IMG/VR virus record: IMGVR_UViG_3300044813_000014
Span: 1 to 21,032 of that record
Source: a virus
Length of the DNA: 21,032 bases
Reading direction: 5' to 3' (one strand)
The notes beneath the pieces are model-generated. The model was not told the DNA's origin. It saw only the letters and a program-made list of their open reading frames with translations, and did not search any database. The first letter of the stretch is position 1. Every line of letters starts with the position of its first letter. Positions 1-7,950 of the stretch are shown here, in pieces. Both the position numbers and the translations under genes were made by a program.

Positions 1-2513
1 GACCAGGTGCCGTCGAACTGCTCCAGCCCCGCCGTCAGGATGCCGGCGATGTCGTTGCCGATCTCTATCAGCTGCCGGCGCCGTTCCTCGTTGGCCTGGT
101 GGTCGATCTCGACCATGCGCGCCTGGTGCAGGCGCTCCTCGGCCTCGATGCGCGCGTTGATGGCGCGGATGTTACTGGCGGCCTCGACCCGGTTCGGGTT
201 GAGGTCTTGGGCGCGCCGACGCTCGTGCAGGTCGGCGAGCTCCCTTCCCGACCGGGCCGCCTCTCTCGCCTGGTTAAGAACGCGCTGCGCCTCGGTCGCG
301 GCCCGGCGGTTCAAGGAGTTCTCGCCCAAGGCGTCGATCTGCGTTTGCATGATCTCGGCGTTGATGTCGGCGATCTCCGCGTAGACCGAGCGTAAGCCCT
401 GCGCGTAGCGCTGCGCGCTCTGCAAGTCCGACTCGCGCGCATCGCGGGTGTGCGCGACGTGCCCCGTGAGTGCCGCGTCCATCTCTTGCAGAATGGCCTC
501 GACGGCGTTCTGCGCGGCCTTCAACTTGTCGGGGTCGCCGGTGACGTAACGTGACTCCTCGACGAGCGCGTCGCGCATCCGCTCGGCGAACTGGAGCCGC
601 TCGAGCTGGAAGCGGCGCTCCTCGACCTCCTCGTTCGTCCGCTCGCCGGCGGAGACGGACTGCATGAGGCGCGCGACCTCGTTGGCGCTCATCTGCGCAC
701 TGATGCGCAGGCGTTCATCCCGGTAGCGCTTGTCGATCTCCAGCCGCTTCTCGTAACCTTCGGCGCCGATCTTGGCGAGAGTCTGCTGGTGCTGCCTCTC
801 GGCCTCCGCCTCCCGCTGGTCTACGTCCTGGCGCTTGACGTCACCCTCTTTACCATTCAGGCCCGAGAGGGCGGCGCGCTCTTTGGCGAAGACGTCCTTG
901 ACCTTCTCGTACCTGTCGTTCTCCAGTTCGACTCGCTTGTCGTTGTACTCCCCCAGCGATTCGAGGCCGCGGTCGTAACTGCGCTGCTGAGTTTCGAGCT
1001 GGTCGCGGAAGAGACTCTCCGCCTCGCGGGCGACGATTCTGGCCGCCTCCAGCGCGAGCTGCGCGGTTCGCTTGGCCGCGTTCGCGCCGCCAGACTTCTG
1101 GACGGCGTAGTTGCCCGCCCCGCCGCCGCGCGCGCGCTCCATCTCTGACATGGCGCGGCCCCGCTCCTCTGCCCCGCGGCGCTGCTGCTCGTCGCTCGCA
1201 GGCCGGTTGAGGTCGAAGTATCCGTGCCGCTCGTCGAGCCCGTGAATGAACTCGCCCTGCTCCCTGTCCCTGCCCCGCTCCAGGGCCTTACCCATCTCCC
1301 ACGGGCTCCAGCTGTTGCCGCGCCACCAGTCGGCGAAGCCCTCCATGACGCCGCGCACGCGCGCGATCTGCACCGCCGCGCCCATGCCCCACTTCTCCCA
1401 GATCGTGAGGTCGTCGGAGAGCGCGCCGTCCAGTTCCTTGACTGACTTTGTGAGTTCGGGCATGACCTCGCGCGCGATTTTGTAGATCGCGCCCTCGGCC
1501 TTCATCTTCATGATCTCAATCGAATCCCCGAGCTTGTCGGCCGCGCGCACGTCGTCTTCACTGAGGACCACGCCCCACTGTTCGGCCTGGCGGCGCGCCT
1601 CGGCGAAGCTGCCGCCCATCTCCTGGGCGATGCTGGCGAGCACCTTGCCCGACCGGCCGGCGAGTTTGTTCGCGGCGTCCAGGCGCTCGGCGCTGTTCGG
1701 GATCTTGGCGAGCGTGTCGAGCAGGTTCTGGGCTGCCTGGTCGGGGTCCCTCAGCGCCTCGGTCGCGTCGATGCCGAACCGCTTGAAGGTCGCCGCCATC
1801 GCCTTGTTGCCGTTGGCGGCCTCGGCGGCGTTACGGAGGTAAATCTGGAAGGAGTTGGCCGCCTGCTCGACCGTGGCGCCGGCCAGCCGCGCGTAGACGT
1901 CCACGGTCGAGAGGGTCTCGGCCGCGAGGCCGCTCTCCTGACCGAGGTCATGGATTTGGTTCGCGTAGTCGCTGAAGAGTGAAACCGACTTAGCGACCGC
2001 AAAGCCGGCGGCGACGAGGCCCACCGTGAGCACGGCCACCCCGGCCGCGGCCCCGAGTCCCGCTGCCCCGAGGTCGCTGATCGCCGCCTTGCCCCCTTCG
2101 GCTGCACCGGTGAGATTCTTGATATCGTCGGCGATGGATCTGAACTGGGTGACACGCGATCCGCCGGGAATGAGTCCCAGCAGGTTGTCGCCCGAGCGGG
2201 CGCGCGACTGCCCCGTGCGGTCGGCCTCGCGCTGGGCCTGGGTCATCGCCTGCGACATGGCGCGGGCGGCGTCGGTGGCGGCCTTCACCTCGGCCTTGGC
2301 GGCGCGTTCGGCGGCGCGCTGCTCCTCCTGCCACTGACGCATGAGGGACGCGCTGCGCTGCTTATGGAGCTGCTCGGCGGCGCGCTGCTGCTCGCGCAGC
2401 GAGACCTCGCCAGTCTTGACGGTGTCTTTAAAGCGCTTCTCGACCGCCGCGGTGATCTTCTGGAACTCCGCGTCCGAGGCCGTGTAGATGGTTTCGAGGA
2501 CGGCGGCTTCCAT
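1..2513 (-). CDS. Tail tape measure protein (3' end outside window)
   Basis: Reading from ATG at 2513 toward position 1, I checked the frame at six places and it stays coherent, giving at least 837 residues with no stop before the window edge. The N-terminal part is alpha-helical and rich in Ala, Gln, Arg and Glu. Near residues 140-170 is a hydrophobic Gly/Ala/Val stretch (GAAAGVAVLTVGLVAAGF) of the kind tape measures use for membrane insertion during DNA ejection. The rest is long charged coiled coil, consistent with a tail-length ruler. The start codon overlaps the stop of the frameshifted tail chaperone by one base (TGATG), the usual order chaperone then tape measure. Gene identity rests on size, composition and position, since this family is poorly conserved in sequence. 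Confidence 0.9.
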   Translation of the reverse strand, partial: MEAAVLETIYTASDAEFQKITAAVEKRFKDTVKTGEVSLREQQRAAEQLHKQRSASLMRQWQEEQRAAERAAKAEVKAATDAARAMSQAMTQAQREADRTGQSRARSGDNLLGLIPGGSRVTQFRSIADDIKNLTGAAEGGKAAISDLGAAGLGAAAGVAVLTVGLVAAGFAVAKSVSLFSDYANQIHDLGQESGLAAETLSTVDVYARLAGATVEQAANSFQIYLRNAAEAANGNKAMAATFKRFGIDATEALRDPDQAAQNLLDTLAKIPNSAERLDAANKLAGRSGKVLASIAQEMGGSFAEARRQAEQWGVVLSEDDVRAADKLGDSIEIMKMKAEGAIYKIAREVMPELTKSVKELDGALSDDLTIWEKWGMGAAVQIARVRGVMEGFADWWRGNSWSPWEMGKALERGRDREQGEFIHGLDERHGYFDLNRPASDEQQRRGAEERGRAMSEMERARGGGAGNYAVQKSGGANAAKRTAQLALEAARIVAREAESLFRDQLETQQRSYDRGLESLGEYNDKRVELENDRYEKVKDVFAKERAALSGLNGKEGDVKRQDVDQREAEAERQHQQTLAKIGAEGYEKRLEIDKRYRDERLRISAQMSANEVARLMQSVSAGERTNEEVEERRFQLERLQFAERMRDALVEESRYVTGDPDKLKAAQNAVEAILQEMDAALTGHVAHTRDARESDLQSAQRYAQGLRSVYAEIADINAEIMQTQIDALGENSLNRRAATEAQRVLNQAREAARSGRELADLHERRRAQDLNPNRVEAASNIRAINARIEAEERLHQARMVEIDHQANEERRRQLIEIGNDIAGILTAGLEQFDGTW

Positions 2514-3264
2514 CAGAACCCCATGAAAACGTCCGGGTGAATGAACACCCCCGCCTTCTTACTCAGGTGCAGCGCCGCTTCGCGCCGTGCCCGCATGATG
2601 ACGAGCGCCTCCCGGTAAGAGCGCTCCGGCTGCGACCTCAGCTCGCTCTCCCTCACGCCGAGGAATCGGGCGACGTCGTGACGTTCGACGTATCCGGGCT
2701 TTCCGGCGCCGGGGTGGTCTGGGGCGACGAGGTATCGCTGGTAGGCAAGCTGGTCGTCGTGCTCGTCTCCGGCGACTGCGGCCTCCCAGCATCGGGCTTT
2801 TTTGGCAGGCTGCCCTCCCTGGCGAACGTGAAGATGGCCTTGACCACCTTCGCGCTGCGTTTCATGAGCTCTTCGAAGGTCGGTTCCAGCGGCGACCCTC
2901 CCACCGTGAGCCCCCACGAGTGGAGGATGCCGTAGCGGTCACAGGCCAGGGCGTCGGCGTACATCTCTTTCTCGACCTCGCCCACCATCGCGCTCAGCTC
3001 GAGCGACGCAGCCAGCTCTTCCGCCACGCCGACCAGGCTGCCCTCTTCGGAGGCTTTACGCCGGCGCCGTCCTTTCCCCTTCGCGGCCCCCGTGTTGGCC
3101 TGGATCTTCTTCTCGACGCGCTCGGCGCACTCTCGGTAGACGCCCGCCATGCGCCGCCCCAGGTCGCCCGTGAACTTGTTGGCGTCCCACGTGAGCGGCA
3201 ACTTTTCCGCCCCCGCGGGCATGTCGTCGTTGATCAGGTATTCGTCGAGTAGATTGGCTTCCAT
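2513..3264 (-). CDS. Tail assembly chaperone, -1 frameshift fusion (GT-like)
   Basis: This is the longer product expected if ribosomes slip -1 at 2803-2797. They leave the 203-residue frame after Lys156 and continue in the overlapping frame (KARCWEAAVAG... to ...HPDVFMGF) for 94 more codons, about 250 residues in total. The second frame has no start of its own that makes sense: its coding-like part begins at the slip site and ends with the stop overlapping the tape measure start. By analogy with lambda gpG/gpGT and similar systems, the short and long forms coat the tape measure and recruit tail tube subunits in a set ratio. The position between tail tube and tape measure is exactly right. The fusion is inferred from sequence only. 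Confidence 0.85.
2653..3264 (-). CDS. Tail assembly chaperone, unshifted form (G-like)
   Basis: A 203-residue protein starting at ATG 3264 and lying between the tail tube and the tape measure. The first 150 residues are a mixed acidic/basic globular region with a Lys/Arg run (KGKGRRRRK) near residue 65. After the slippery Lys155-Lys156 pair, the unshifted tail of about 47 residues is almost entirely Ser, Thr, Pro and Asp. Such low complexity suggests an unstructured extension that exists mainly because the DNA is constrained by the other frame. No clear Shine-Dalgarno precedes the start, and the tube gene ends 75 bp upstream with a hairpin between. Sequence identity to a named family is not obvious; the call rests on position and the frameshift arrangement. 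Confidence 0.8.
   Translation of the reverse strand: MEANLLDEYLINDDMPAGAEKLPLTWDANKFTGDLGRRMAGVYRECAERVEKKIQANTGAAKGKGRRRRKASEEGSLVGVAEELAASLELSAMVGEVEKEMYADALACDRYGILHSWGLTVGGSPLEPTFEELMKRSAKVVKAIFTFAREGSLPKKPDAGRPQSPETSTTTSLPTSDTSSPQTTPAPESPDTSNVTTSPDSSA
2749..2820 (-). promoter_or_regulatory. Programmed -1 ribosomal frameshift signal
   Basis: The slippery heptamer A AAA AAG occupies 2803-2797, in phase with the zero frame as CC[A AAA AAG]. This is the most efficient bacterial -1 heptamer known. Nine bases upstream is a Shine-Dalgarno-like AGGGAGGG (2820-2813). Six bases downstream a stem GCTGG (2790-2786) can pair with CCAGC (2753-2749), enclosing a smaller GTCG/CGAC stem. The upstream SD-like element, A AAA AAG and downstream stem closely resemble the E. 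coli dnaX signal. The heptamer and SD-like run are directly visible; the stem is a candidate fold. Confidence 0.85.
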
Positions 3265-3286
3265 AATTACCGTCAGGTGGTCGAAA

Positions 3287-3323
3287 GGCCGGGCGCGCCG
3301 CCTGCTCGCGACGACGCCCGGCC
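3287..3323 (-). terminator. Hairpin after tail tube gene
   Basis: A perfect 9-bp inverted repeat (GGCCGGGCG / CGCCCGGCC) with a 19-nt loop lies 16 bp beyond the tail tube stop codon and before the tail chaperone start. On the minus strand the 3' arm is followed by only TTT, so it is not a full intrinsic terminator. It could cause partial termination or protect the 3' end of tube mRNA. Confidence 0.5.
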
Positions 3324-3339
3324 GGAGGCCCCGCGCGCC

Positions 3340-4326
3340 TTACAGCGCTGTCAGGAGGTTCACGCAGTTGACGGCGAGCACGCCGCCCGTCGAGTTGAAC
3401 GTCGAGTCGTAGATGGGGTTGAACTGGTACTCGTACCCGTAGACCCCGCCGTTGTCGTCGTCGGGGGCGGCCGCGAAGCGCCCCGCGATGTCGATCTGGA
3501 TCTTCTCGTTGATCGCCGCTTCGAGGATCGGCCCGGTGATGACCGCGCGGATGAAGTAGGTCGTGTTCGCGGCGAGCGCGCCGAACCACGCGCGCGACTG
3601 GGCGTTGTGCGCGGTCTTAAAGCCGAAGCCGAGGTCCGGGGCCTGCTCCGCCGTGTCCTTGTAGCTGGTCGAGCCGTCGAAGGCGAAGAAGGGCAGGAAC
3701 TTCTCGCCGATGTCGAGCGAGAAGGCGTAGGCGTCCGTCACGAGCGTCGTGCCGATGCCCGCCCACGTCGTGTCGACGTAGACCTTGATCTGCGGGGCCG
3801 CGACTGGGCGCGCCGTGATCAGCGTGGGGCTGGCCGTCAGCGTGTTGCCGTCGGAGGCCAGGCGGCCGAAGACGTTGCCGTTGTACTTGACGGACTGGCG
3901 GCTCGCCTCCAGCTTGAACGAGGAGATCTGCGTGAAGGTCGAGACCTGCGCGGCGGCCGCGTCGCCCCGCTCCACCGTATAGGTCTTCTGGTTCGTGTCA
4001 CGCCCCGACGCCACGGGGACGAATGCCCAGTTGCGCGAGTTCGTGCCGCCGCCCGGCGTGGTGATGGTCGCGCCGATGAGGCCCGCCAGCGCGTAGACGA
4101 TCGAGTTGAAGCAGCCGGCGCCCATGTAGGTGCCGCGCATGAGCGCGCCGTGGACGACCGCGGAGGTGTCGTACTTCTGACCCGGCGGGCGGAAGGTCTC
4201 GTGCTGGAGCTCCGGGTTCCACTGGATGTCGAGGTTCGGCACCTTGCGGTTGGCGGCGACCTGCGTGCCGGGCGTGGTTTCGACCCCGAGTTGGAGTCCC
4301 TTGTCTACTGTCGATCGCGTCGTCAT
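3340..4326 (-). CDS. Major tail (tube) protein
   Basis: A 328-residue protein starting at ATG 4326, with a good GAGGAG Shine-Dalgarno nine bases upstream. It is rich in beta-prone residues, Thr, Ala, Gly and aromatic residues, with a typical opening (TRSTVDKGLQLGVETTPGT) seen in siphophage tube proteins and a C-terminal region rich in small residues (FNSTGGVLAVN). Tube proteins polymerise as hexameric rings around the tape measure. It lies between the tail terminator and the chaperone pair, the standard order in long-tailed phages. A hairpin just after the stop suggests separate control of this abundant product. The family call is from composition, length and synteny. Confidence 0.85.
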   Translation of the reverse strand: MTTRSTVDKGLQLGVETTPGTQVAANRKVPNLDIQWNPELQHETFRPPGQKYDTSAVVHGALMRGTYMGAGCFNSIVYALAGLIGATITTPGGGTNSRNWAFVPVASGRDTNQKTYTVERGDAAAAQVSTFTQISSFKLEASRQSVKYNGNVFGRLASDGNTLTASPTLITARPVAAPQIKVYVDTTWAGIGTTLVTDAYAFSLDIGEKFLPFFAFDGSTSYKDTAEQAPDLGFGFKTAHNAQSRAWFGALAANTTYFIRAVITGPILEAAINEKIQIDIAGRFAAAPDDDNGGVYGYEYQFNPIYDSTFNSTGGVLAVNCVNLLTAL

Positions 4327-4339
4327 CTCTGTTCACTCC

Positions 4340-4783
4340 TCACTGCTTCGAGACCCGCAGGCGGTAGTAGCCGCCCCCCTCGTTGAACTTGTTCCCGCCG
4401 GCGTCGCGGTAGGGGAAGCGGTACGGCCGCTCCCTGACGATTCCCGAGATGTTCCAGCCGCCCGAGTTCTGGTTCTTCACGCCCTGGAGAGAGTCGTCCA
4501 TCGCCTGGTTCAGCGTGCGGCAGTTGGCGTCCCACGACCCCAGCTGCACCAGCCGCACGAGCATCAGCGGCTTGGAGAGCAGCCTCACGCCGAAGCCGCC
4601 GACGTCCTCCGCGGCCGAGGCGAACTCCATCAGCACGTAGGGGTAGACCGGGTTATCCGGCACCTCGTTCGGCGCGTAGCACCGGAACGTGGTCGAGGTG
4701 CTGCCCAGGCCCGCCCGGAGCGTCGCCGACACGAAGAGCAGAGCGCGCAGTACGGCGAAACTCTCGTCCACCTCGTCAGCCAT
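4340..4783 (-). CDS. Tail terminator / tail completion protein
   Basis: A 147-residue protein starting at ATG 4783, overlapping the end of the upstream gp10-like gene by eight bases. It opens with an amphipathic helix (DESFAVLRALLFVSATL) followed by a region with Tyr, Val and Arg strands and a beta-rich C-terminus (YYRLRVSKQ). That profile, the length and the position immediately before the tail tube gene match gpU/gp17-type tail terminators, which cap the tail tube and join it to the head connector. No catalytic motif is expected or seen. The call is mainly from synteny. Confidence 0.65.
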   Translation of the reverse strand: MADEVDESFAVLRALLFVSATLRAGLGSTSTTFRCYAPNEVPDNPVYPYVLMEFASAAEDVGGFGVRLLSKPLMLVRLVQLGSWDANCRTLNQAMDDSLQGVKNQNSGGWNISGIVRERPYRFPYRDAGGNKFNEGGGYYRLRVSKQ

Positions 4784-5225
4784 CTCCGGCCTGCCCTCCG
4801 ACCTCCTCGGCTTCCTTCAGCGACCTCACGACGAGCGGCCGTCGCTTACCCGTCTCGAGCCCGCGCTTGACTTCGGCGACGCCCTCGGCCGCGGCCTTGC
4901 GCCCGTACTCCATCCCCTCGTCCCAGAAGTGCACCCCGGCGACGTGACGGCCGTTTCGCGTCGCGTGGCCGTTGTTGACGTGCCCGGCGTAATCGACCAG
5001 CTCGCCGTCCACGACGTTGCCGCCCGCCTTGATGCGCGCCGTGGGGCTCTTCTCGGTTGCCCGCTTCGTGAAGCGGTGGCTCTTCCTGAGCCGGCCCTCG
5101 TCCAGGGGCGAGAGGTTGCGTGCCACGGTCAGGTGCTCTTTGGCCGCGGCGTTGACGCCGTCGGCCTTCCCCTCCCCGACGATCGTCTTGATGAGGGCGA
5201 AGTTGTTAGTGGTCTTGACGGGCAC
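4776..5225 (-). CDS. HK97 gp10-like neck/tail completion protein
   Basis: A 149-residue basic protein. The core LSPLDEGRLRKSHRF (about residues 39-53), followed by VDYAGHVNNGHATRNGRHV, is typical of HK97-gp10-like proteins, where a loop 'sPvdTGrLr.S' precedes a 'Y...ve.G' segment. These proteins bridge the head-tail interface. It begins two bases after the stop of the 86-residue protein and its 3' end overlaps the tail terminator, consistent with translational coupling. Family assignment is fairly secure. Confidence 0.8.
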   Translation of the reverse strand: MPVKTTNNFALIKTIVGEGKADGVNAAAKEHLTVARNLSPLDEGRLRKSHRFTKRATEKSPTARIKAGGNVVDGELVDYAGHVNNGHATRNGRHVAGVHFWDEGMEYGRKAAAEGVAEVKRGLETGKRRPLVVRSLKEAEEVGGQAGDG

Positions 5226-5227
5226 CG

Positions 5228-5488
5228 TTACGCCTGTTCCGTCGTCTTCGCCCGGCGAGTCCTGGCGCGGGCCGCCGGCGGCGCGTCGTCGGGCACGTGC
5301 TCGGCGTCCTCGACCTTCAGCGAGTTGATCAGGTAGACGGCGCCGTGCTGGAAACGGCCGTGCTCGCCCTCTCTCAGCTCGTAGCGGGCCTGAATGCGCG
5401 GCGCGCCCTCCTCGAGCGGCTCGAAGCGCGTCTCCTCGGTGCCGCCCTCGATGACGACGTGCGTGCGGTACTGAAAGCGTTTGGCCAT
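5228..5488 (-). CDS. Small basic protein of the head-tail module
   Basis: An 86-residue protein starting at ATG 5488, which overlaps the upstream stop by one base (TGATG). The first 60 residues are beta-prone with alternating charged residues (FQYRTHVVIEGGTEETRFEP). The tail is Ala/Arg/Pro rich (PPAARARTRRAK) and positively charged. I do not recognise the family. Its place between the head-tail joining protein and the gp10-like protein suggests a minor structural or assembly role. Confidence 0.7.
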   Translation of the reverse strand: MAKRFQYRTHVVIEGGTEETRFEPLEEGAPRIQARYELREGEHGRFQHGAVYLINSLKVEDAEHVPDDAPPAARARTRRAKTTEQA

Positions 5489-5886
5489 CAACTCTGCCTC
5501 TTGCGCTGAAGGGTGGCGGCCACCTTCAGGAGTAGGTCGGTCGACTTGTCCAGCCGGCCCGTGACCTGGAACGTGAGCTGCGGCGCGGCGCCGCGCGCGT
5601 CGACGACTATCGTGTCCTCGGCCTCGACGGCGACGTTCGCGGGCAACGTTAAGACGTGCGTCGCGGTGGCCAGCAGCGCGCCCCCGCGCTCGCCCTCGGA
5701 GACGCCGCCGGCCTCGTACTTGCACGGCACGTTCGGCGTCGTCGAAGGCGGCTGCGCGGTCGCGCCGTAGGCGTCGGTCGAGGCCGCGCCGGGCGAAGAG
5801 ACGGTGCAGGTGTCGGGGAGGAACTCCGTGGCGGCCTCGGCCACCTCGGCCCTCGCGTCCTCGATGGCCTGGGCGAACTCGTTCAT
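5488..5886 (-). CDS. Head-tail joining (stopper-like) protein
   Basis: A 132-residue protein. The ATG at 5886 overlaps the upstream stop as ATGA, which fixes this start over longer readings. The N-terminal helix (MNEFAQAIEDARAEVAEAATEFLPDT) leads into a beta-rich part. That part contains a 'PCKYE' segment, 'THVLTLPANVAVEAEDTIVV' and a C-terminal 'TFQVTGRLDKS', a pattern typical of head-closure proteins that seal the portal after packaging. It lies between the connector-like gene and the gp10-like protein, as expected. Function is inferred from family pattern and context. Confidence 0.7.
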   Translation of the reverse strand: MNEFAQAIEDARAEVAEAATEFLPDTCTVSSPGAASTDAYGATAQPPSTTPNVPCKYEAGGVSEGERGGALLATATHVLTLPANVAVEAEDTIVVDARGAAPQLTFQVTGRLDKSTDLLLKVAATLQRKRQS

Positions 5887-6164
5887 CCCCGCATGATCCT
5901 GACCGAGCCGGAGCCCGCGTCTTCGAACCGGAGCATCTTGCGCACGCGCCTGGTGATGGCCGCCCGCTTGTCGGCCGGGTTGATCTTGACCCCGCCGCCC
6001 TCGATGACCGTGTGCTTGTCCCGGATCGAGGTCCAGGTGGCGATGTCGGCGCGCAGAGAAGCCTCCTGGCCGGCCGTCAGGTTCTGGGCGTACCACTGGG
6101 CGACCGCGTAGAGTTCCCCGACGATCTCGGCCGTGGTGACGATCTCTGTGTCAGTTAGGGCCAT
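5883..6164 (-). CDS. Probable head-tail connector/adaptor protein
   Basis: A 93-residue mostly helical protein. The start at ATG 6164 has an AGGTAG Shine-Dalgarno supplied by the degenerate heptamer repeat just upstream. Small helical proteins in this slot, between the coat protein and the head-closure protein, are usually the adaptor ring (gp6/gp15 type). The sequence has an acidic N-terminal half and a basic Arg-rich C-terminus (KRAAITRRVRKMLRFE). No named motif is decisive, so the role is inferred from position. Confidence 0.6.
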   Translation of the reverse strand: MALTDTEIVTTAEIVGELYAVAQWYAQNLTAGQEASLRADIATWTSIRDKHTVIEGGGVKINPADKRAAITRRVRKMLRFEDAGSGSVRIMRG

Positions 6165-6192
6165 CGGCTACCTGCTACCTACTGCCTACTGC
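6165..6192 (-). repeat. Heptamer tandem repeat between two head genes
   Basis: Two perfect copies of GCAGTAG (minus strand), followed by degenerate copies, span the junction of two genes. They supply the TAG stop of the upstream gene (6188-6186) and an AGG-type ribosome site for the downstream gene. The same heptamer occurs in opposite orientation at 20304-20324. Confidence 0.7.
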
Positions 6193-6638
6193 TTCGGCTC
6201 GACCTCGACCTCGACCCATTCGCCGCGTCTGTAGTTCTCGACCTCGTCGGGGTGGATCGGGTGCGGGCCGTCGCCGTCGGTCGTGCGCTTCATCATCACG
6301 AACTTGATCTCGGCACCCTCGCCGGCCGGCGCGTCCGGCTGCTTGTAGCCGGCGGCGGCCCTAATCGCCGAGACGACCTGCACGTTCGACATGCCCGGCG
6401 AGACCTTCACCCGGTAGTGCTCGGCGATGATGTTCAGCCGCGGCCTTTTCATCTCCTCCAGGGCGTCGAGCTCTTCGAGCTTCCCCCTGAAGTCTTCCGG
6501 CAGGTGAGTATTCTCCGCGGGCGGCTGTGCCCCCGGCTGCTCGAAGAGCACGTGCACGCCCTCGATGAACTCGGACTTGTCGATGATCCTGAAGCCGCCC
6601 TCGGCGCCCCCGTCCTTGATTCTGACTGTCTCTGTCAT
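6186..6638 (-). CDS. Unknown head-module protein with SAP/HeH-like segment
   Basis: A 150-residue acidic protein starting at ATG 6638 with a GAGGA site upstream. Residues about 63-95 (KRPRLNIIAEHYRVKVSPGMSN, then VQVVSAIRAA) resemble the short helix-extended loop-helix segments seen in many phage proteins placed after the coat gene. The C-terminus is very acidic with alternating Glu and Val. It follows the coat gene after a perfect GC hairpin and may be a decoration or head-completion protein. That is inference from position. Confidence 0.65.
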   Translation of the reverse strand: MTETVRIKDGGAEGGFRIIDKSEFIEGVHVLFEQPGAQPPAENTHLPEDFRGKLEELDALEEMKRPRLNIIAEHYRVKVSPGMSNVQVVSAIRAAAGYKQPDAPAGEGAEIKFVMMKRTTDGDGPHPIHPDEVENYRRGEWVEVEVEPKQ

Positions 6639-6680
6639 GCCAGGTCCTCGTCTGTCTCAACGGTCTCCGATGATGGAGAG

Positions 6681-6717
6681 CGCCCGGGGGCCGCGGTGTG
6701 AAGGCGGCCCCCGGGCG
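6681..6717 (-). terminator. Perfect 14-bp hairpin after coat gene
   Basis: A perfect inverted repeat of 14 bp, 6681-6694 pairing with 6704-6717, with a 9-nt loop, lies 17 bp beyond the coat protein stop. It is almost pure G and C. No U-tract follows on the minus strand, so it may act as an attenuator or as a 3' mRNA stabiliser that raises coat protein yield over downstream genes. Confidence 0.6.
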
Positions 6718-6734
6718 TCTGAAGCGCCGCCTGG

Positions 6735-7889
6735 TTAGCCGAGGAGCAGCGCGATGTTCTCGGGCTTGACGGCCCCGACGCCCCACGCAGCCGCCACCTC
6801 GTACTGGAGCTGGTGGTACTGCATGTAGGCGGCCACGTCGAACGAGATCCCCGAGCGCGGGTCGGTGATCGTCATGCGGTCGATGGCCATGTCGCGCGGC
6901 ACGCCGTTGATCAGGGGGAGCGCCGGGAGGCGCGTCGCGAGCACGACCGCCGACTTGACCAGCGCGATGTTCGGGGTGAAGGAGGAGACGACCGTGACGG
7001 CCACGGCCGACGCGGCGAGCGCCTTCTTCAGACCCGGCTTCGCCAGCGTGACGACGCCGCCGGAGAGGGCCGAGGCGACGACGTACTTGTTGGTGTCGCC
7101 GGCGAAGGTGATCACGTCGCCCGCGAGGATCGTGCCCGAACCGGTGATGAGCGTGATGGCGGTGGCGCCGACGGCGTAGCCGGCGGTGTTCGTCGTGTAG
7201 GACGCGCCGGTGCCGGGCGTGACGGGGAGCACCGCGGCCGACTCGTGGACCGAGAGGGCGTGGATCTCCATCAGCTGACCCGAGCGCAGCGTGACGGTGT
7301 CGCCCGCCTCGTTGGCCTTGGTGAGCTGGCCGAGCGTGCGCATGTTGGCGCCCGCCGTGGTGTCGATGATCAGCGAGCGCTCGCTCCCCGGCGCGCCGTT
7401 GTCGTCGAGGATCTTGCGCACCTGCGCGGGGTCGCCGAGGTTGGTGGCGAAGGGCGTGGTGCCCGCCGTGCCGTATGCGCGGCTCGCCGCCTTGCGGGCC
7501 GTCGAGACGACGTCGGCCTCCATCTCATTCACCAGCGTGCGGATGGCCTGCTGGAGCTGGTCGGCCTGGATCGCCTGGGAGCCGGCGCCGTTGTTATCGA
7601 CCGAGAGCTGCTCCTCGCCGTTCCAGCGGAACGGGACGCGGCGCTGCTTGGTGATGGTGATGGGGACGTTGCCGATGGTCTGGTCGCCGTCGTTCGGGGG
7701 CGTGACGCCCGGCGTGATGTCGGTCGCCGCCGCGGCGGGCGTCTGGTGCGTGTAGACCGTCTGGCCGATGGCGGCGCGCGCGACGCGGGGGTCGCGGGAG
7801 ACCGACGGGATGGCGCCGACTACTTCGCGCGAGACGACGTCGAGGGCGACGTACAGGGGGGCGATCAAATTCGTAAGAACGTTTGCCAT
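6735..7889 (-). CDS. Major capsid protein, P22 coat type
   Basis: A 384-residue protein starting at ATG 7889 with a clear AGAGGA Shine-Dalgarno. The N-terminus (NVLTNLIAPLYVALDVVSRE, then VVGAIPSVSRD) is the hallmark opening of P22-gp5-like coat proteins, with the HK97 fold. The mid region carries a Gly/Ala/Thr-rich insert (about residues 235-300, with GYAVGATAITL and AGDVITFAGDTNKYVV) that looks like a small beta domain, comparable in place to the accessory I-domain of P22. The C-terminus (MQYHQLQYEVAAAWG) is the usual P22-coat ending. At 384 residues it is somewhat shorter than P22 gp5 (430). It follows the scaffold gene, as in P22-like heads. Confidence 0.93.
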   Translation of the reverse strand: MANVLTNLIAPLYVALDVVSREVVGAIPSVSRDPRVARAAIGQTVYTHQTPAAAATDITPGVTPPNDGDQTIGNVPITITKQRRVPFRWNGEEQLSVDNNGAGSQAIQADQLQQAIRTLVNEMEADVVSTARKAASRAYGTAGTTPFATNLGDPAQVRKILDDNGAPGSERSLIIDTTAGANMRTLGQLTKANEAGDTVTLRSGQLMEIHALSVHESAAVLPVTPGTGASYTTNTAGYAVGATAITLITGSGTILAGDVITFAGDTNKYVVASALSGGVVTLAKPGLKKALAASAVAVTVVSSFTPNIALVKSAVVLATRLPALPLINGVPRDMAIDRMTITDPRSGISFDVAAYMQYHQLQYEVAAAWGVGAVKPENIALLLG

Positions 7890-7950
7890 TTCAATCCTCT
7901 AAACTGAGTCAAGGGGCCGTCGGCGGCCGGCGGTTTCCTGCCCCGCCTGC

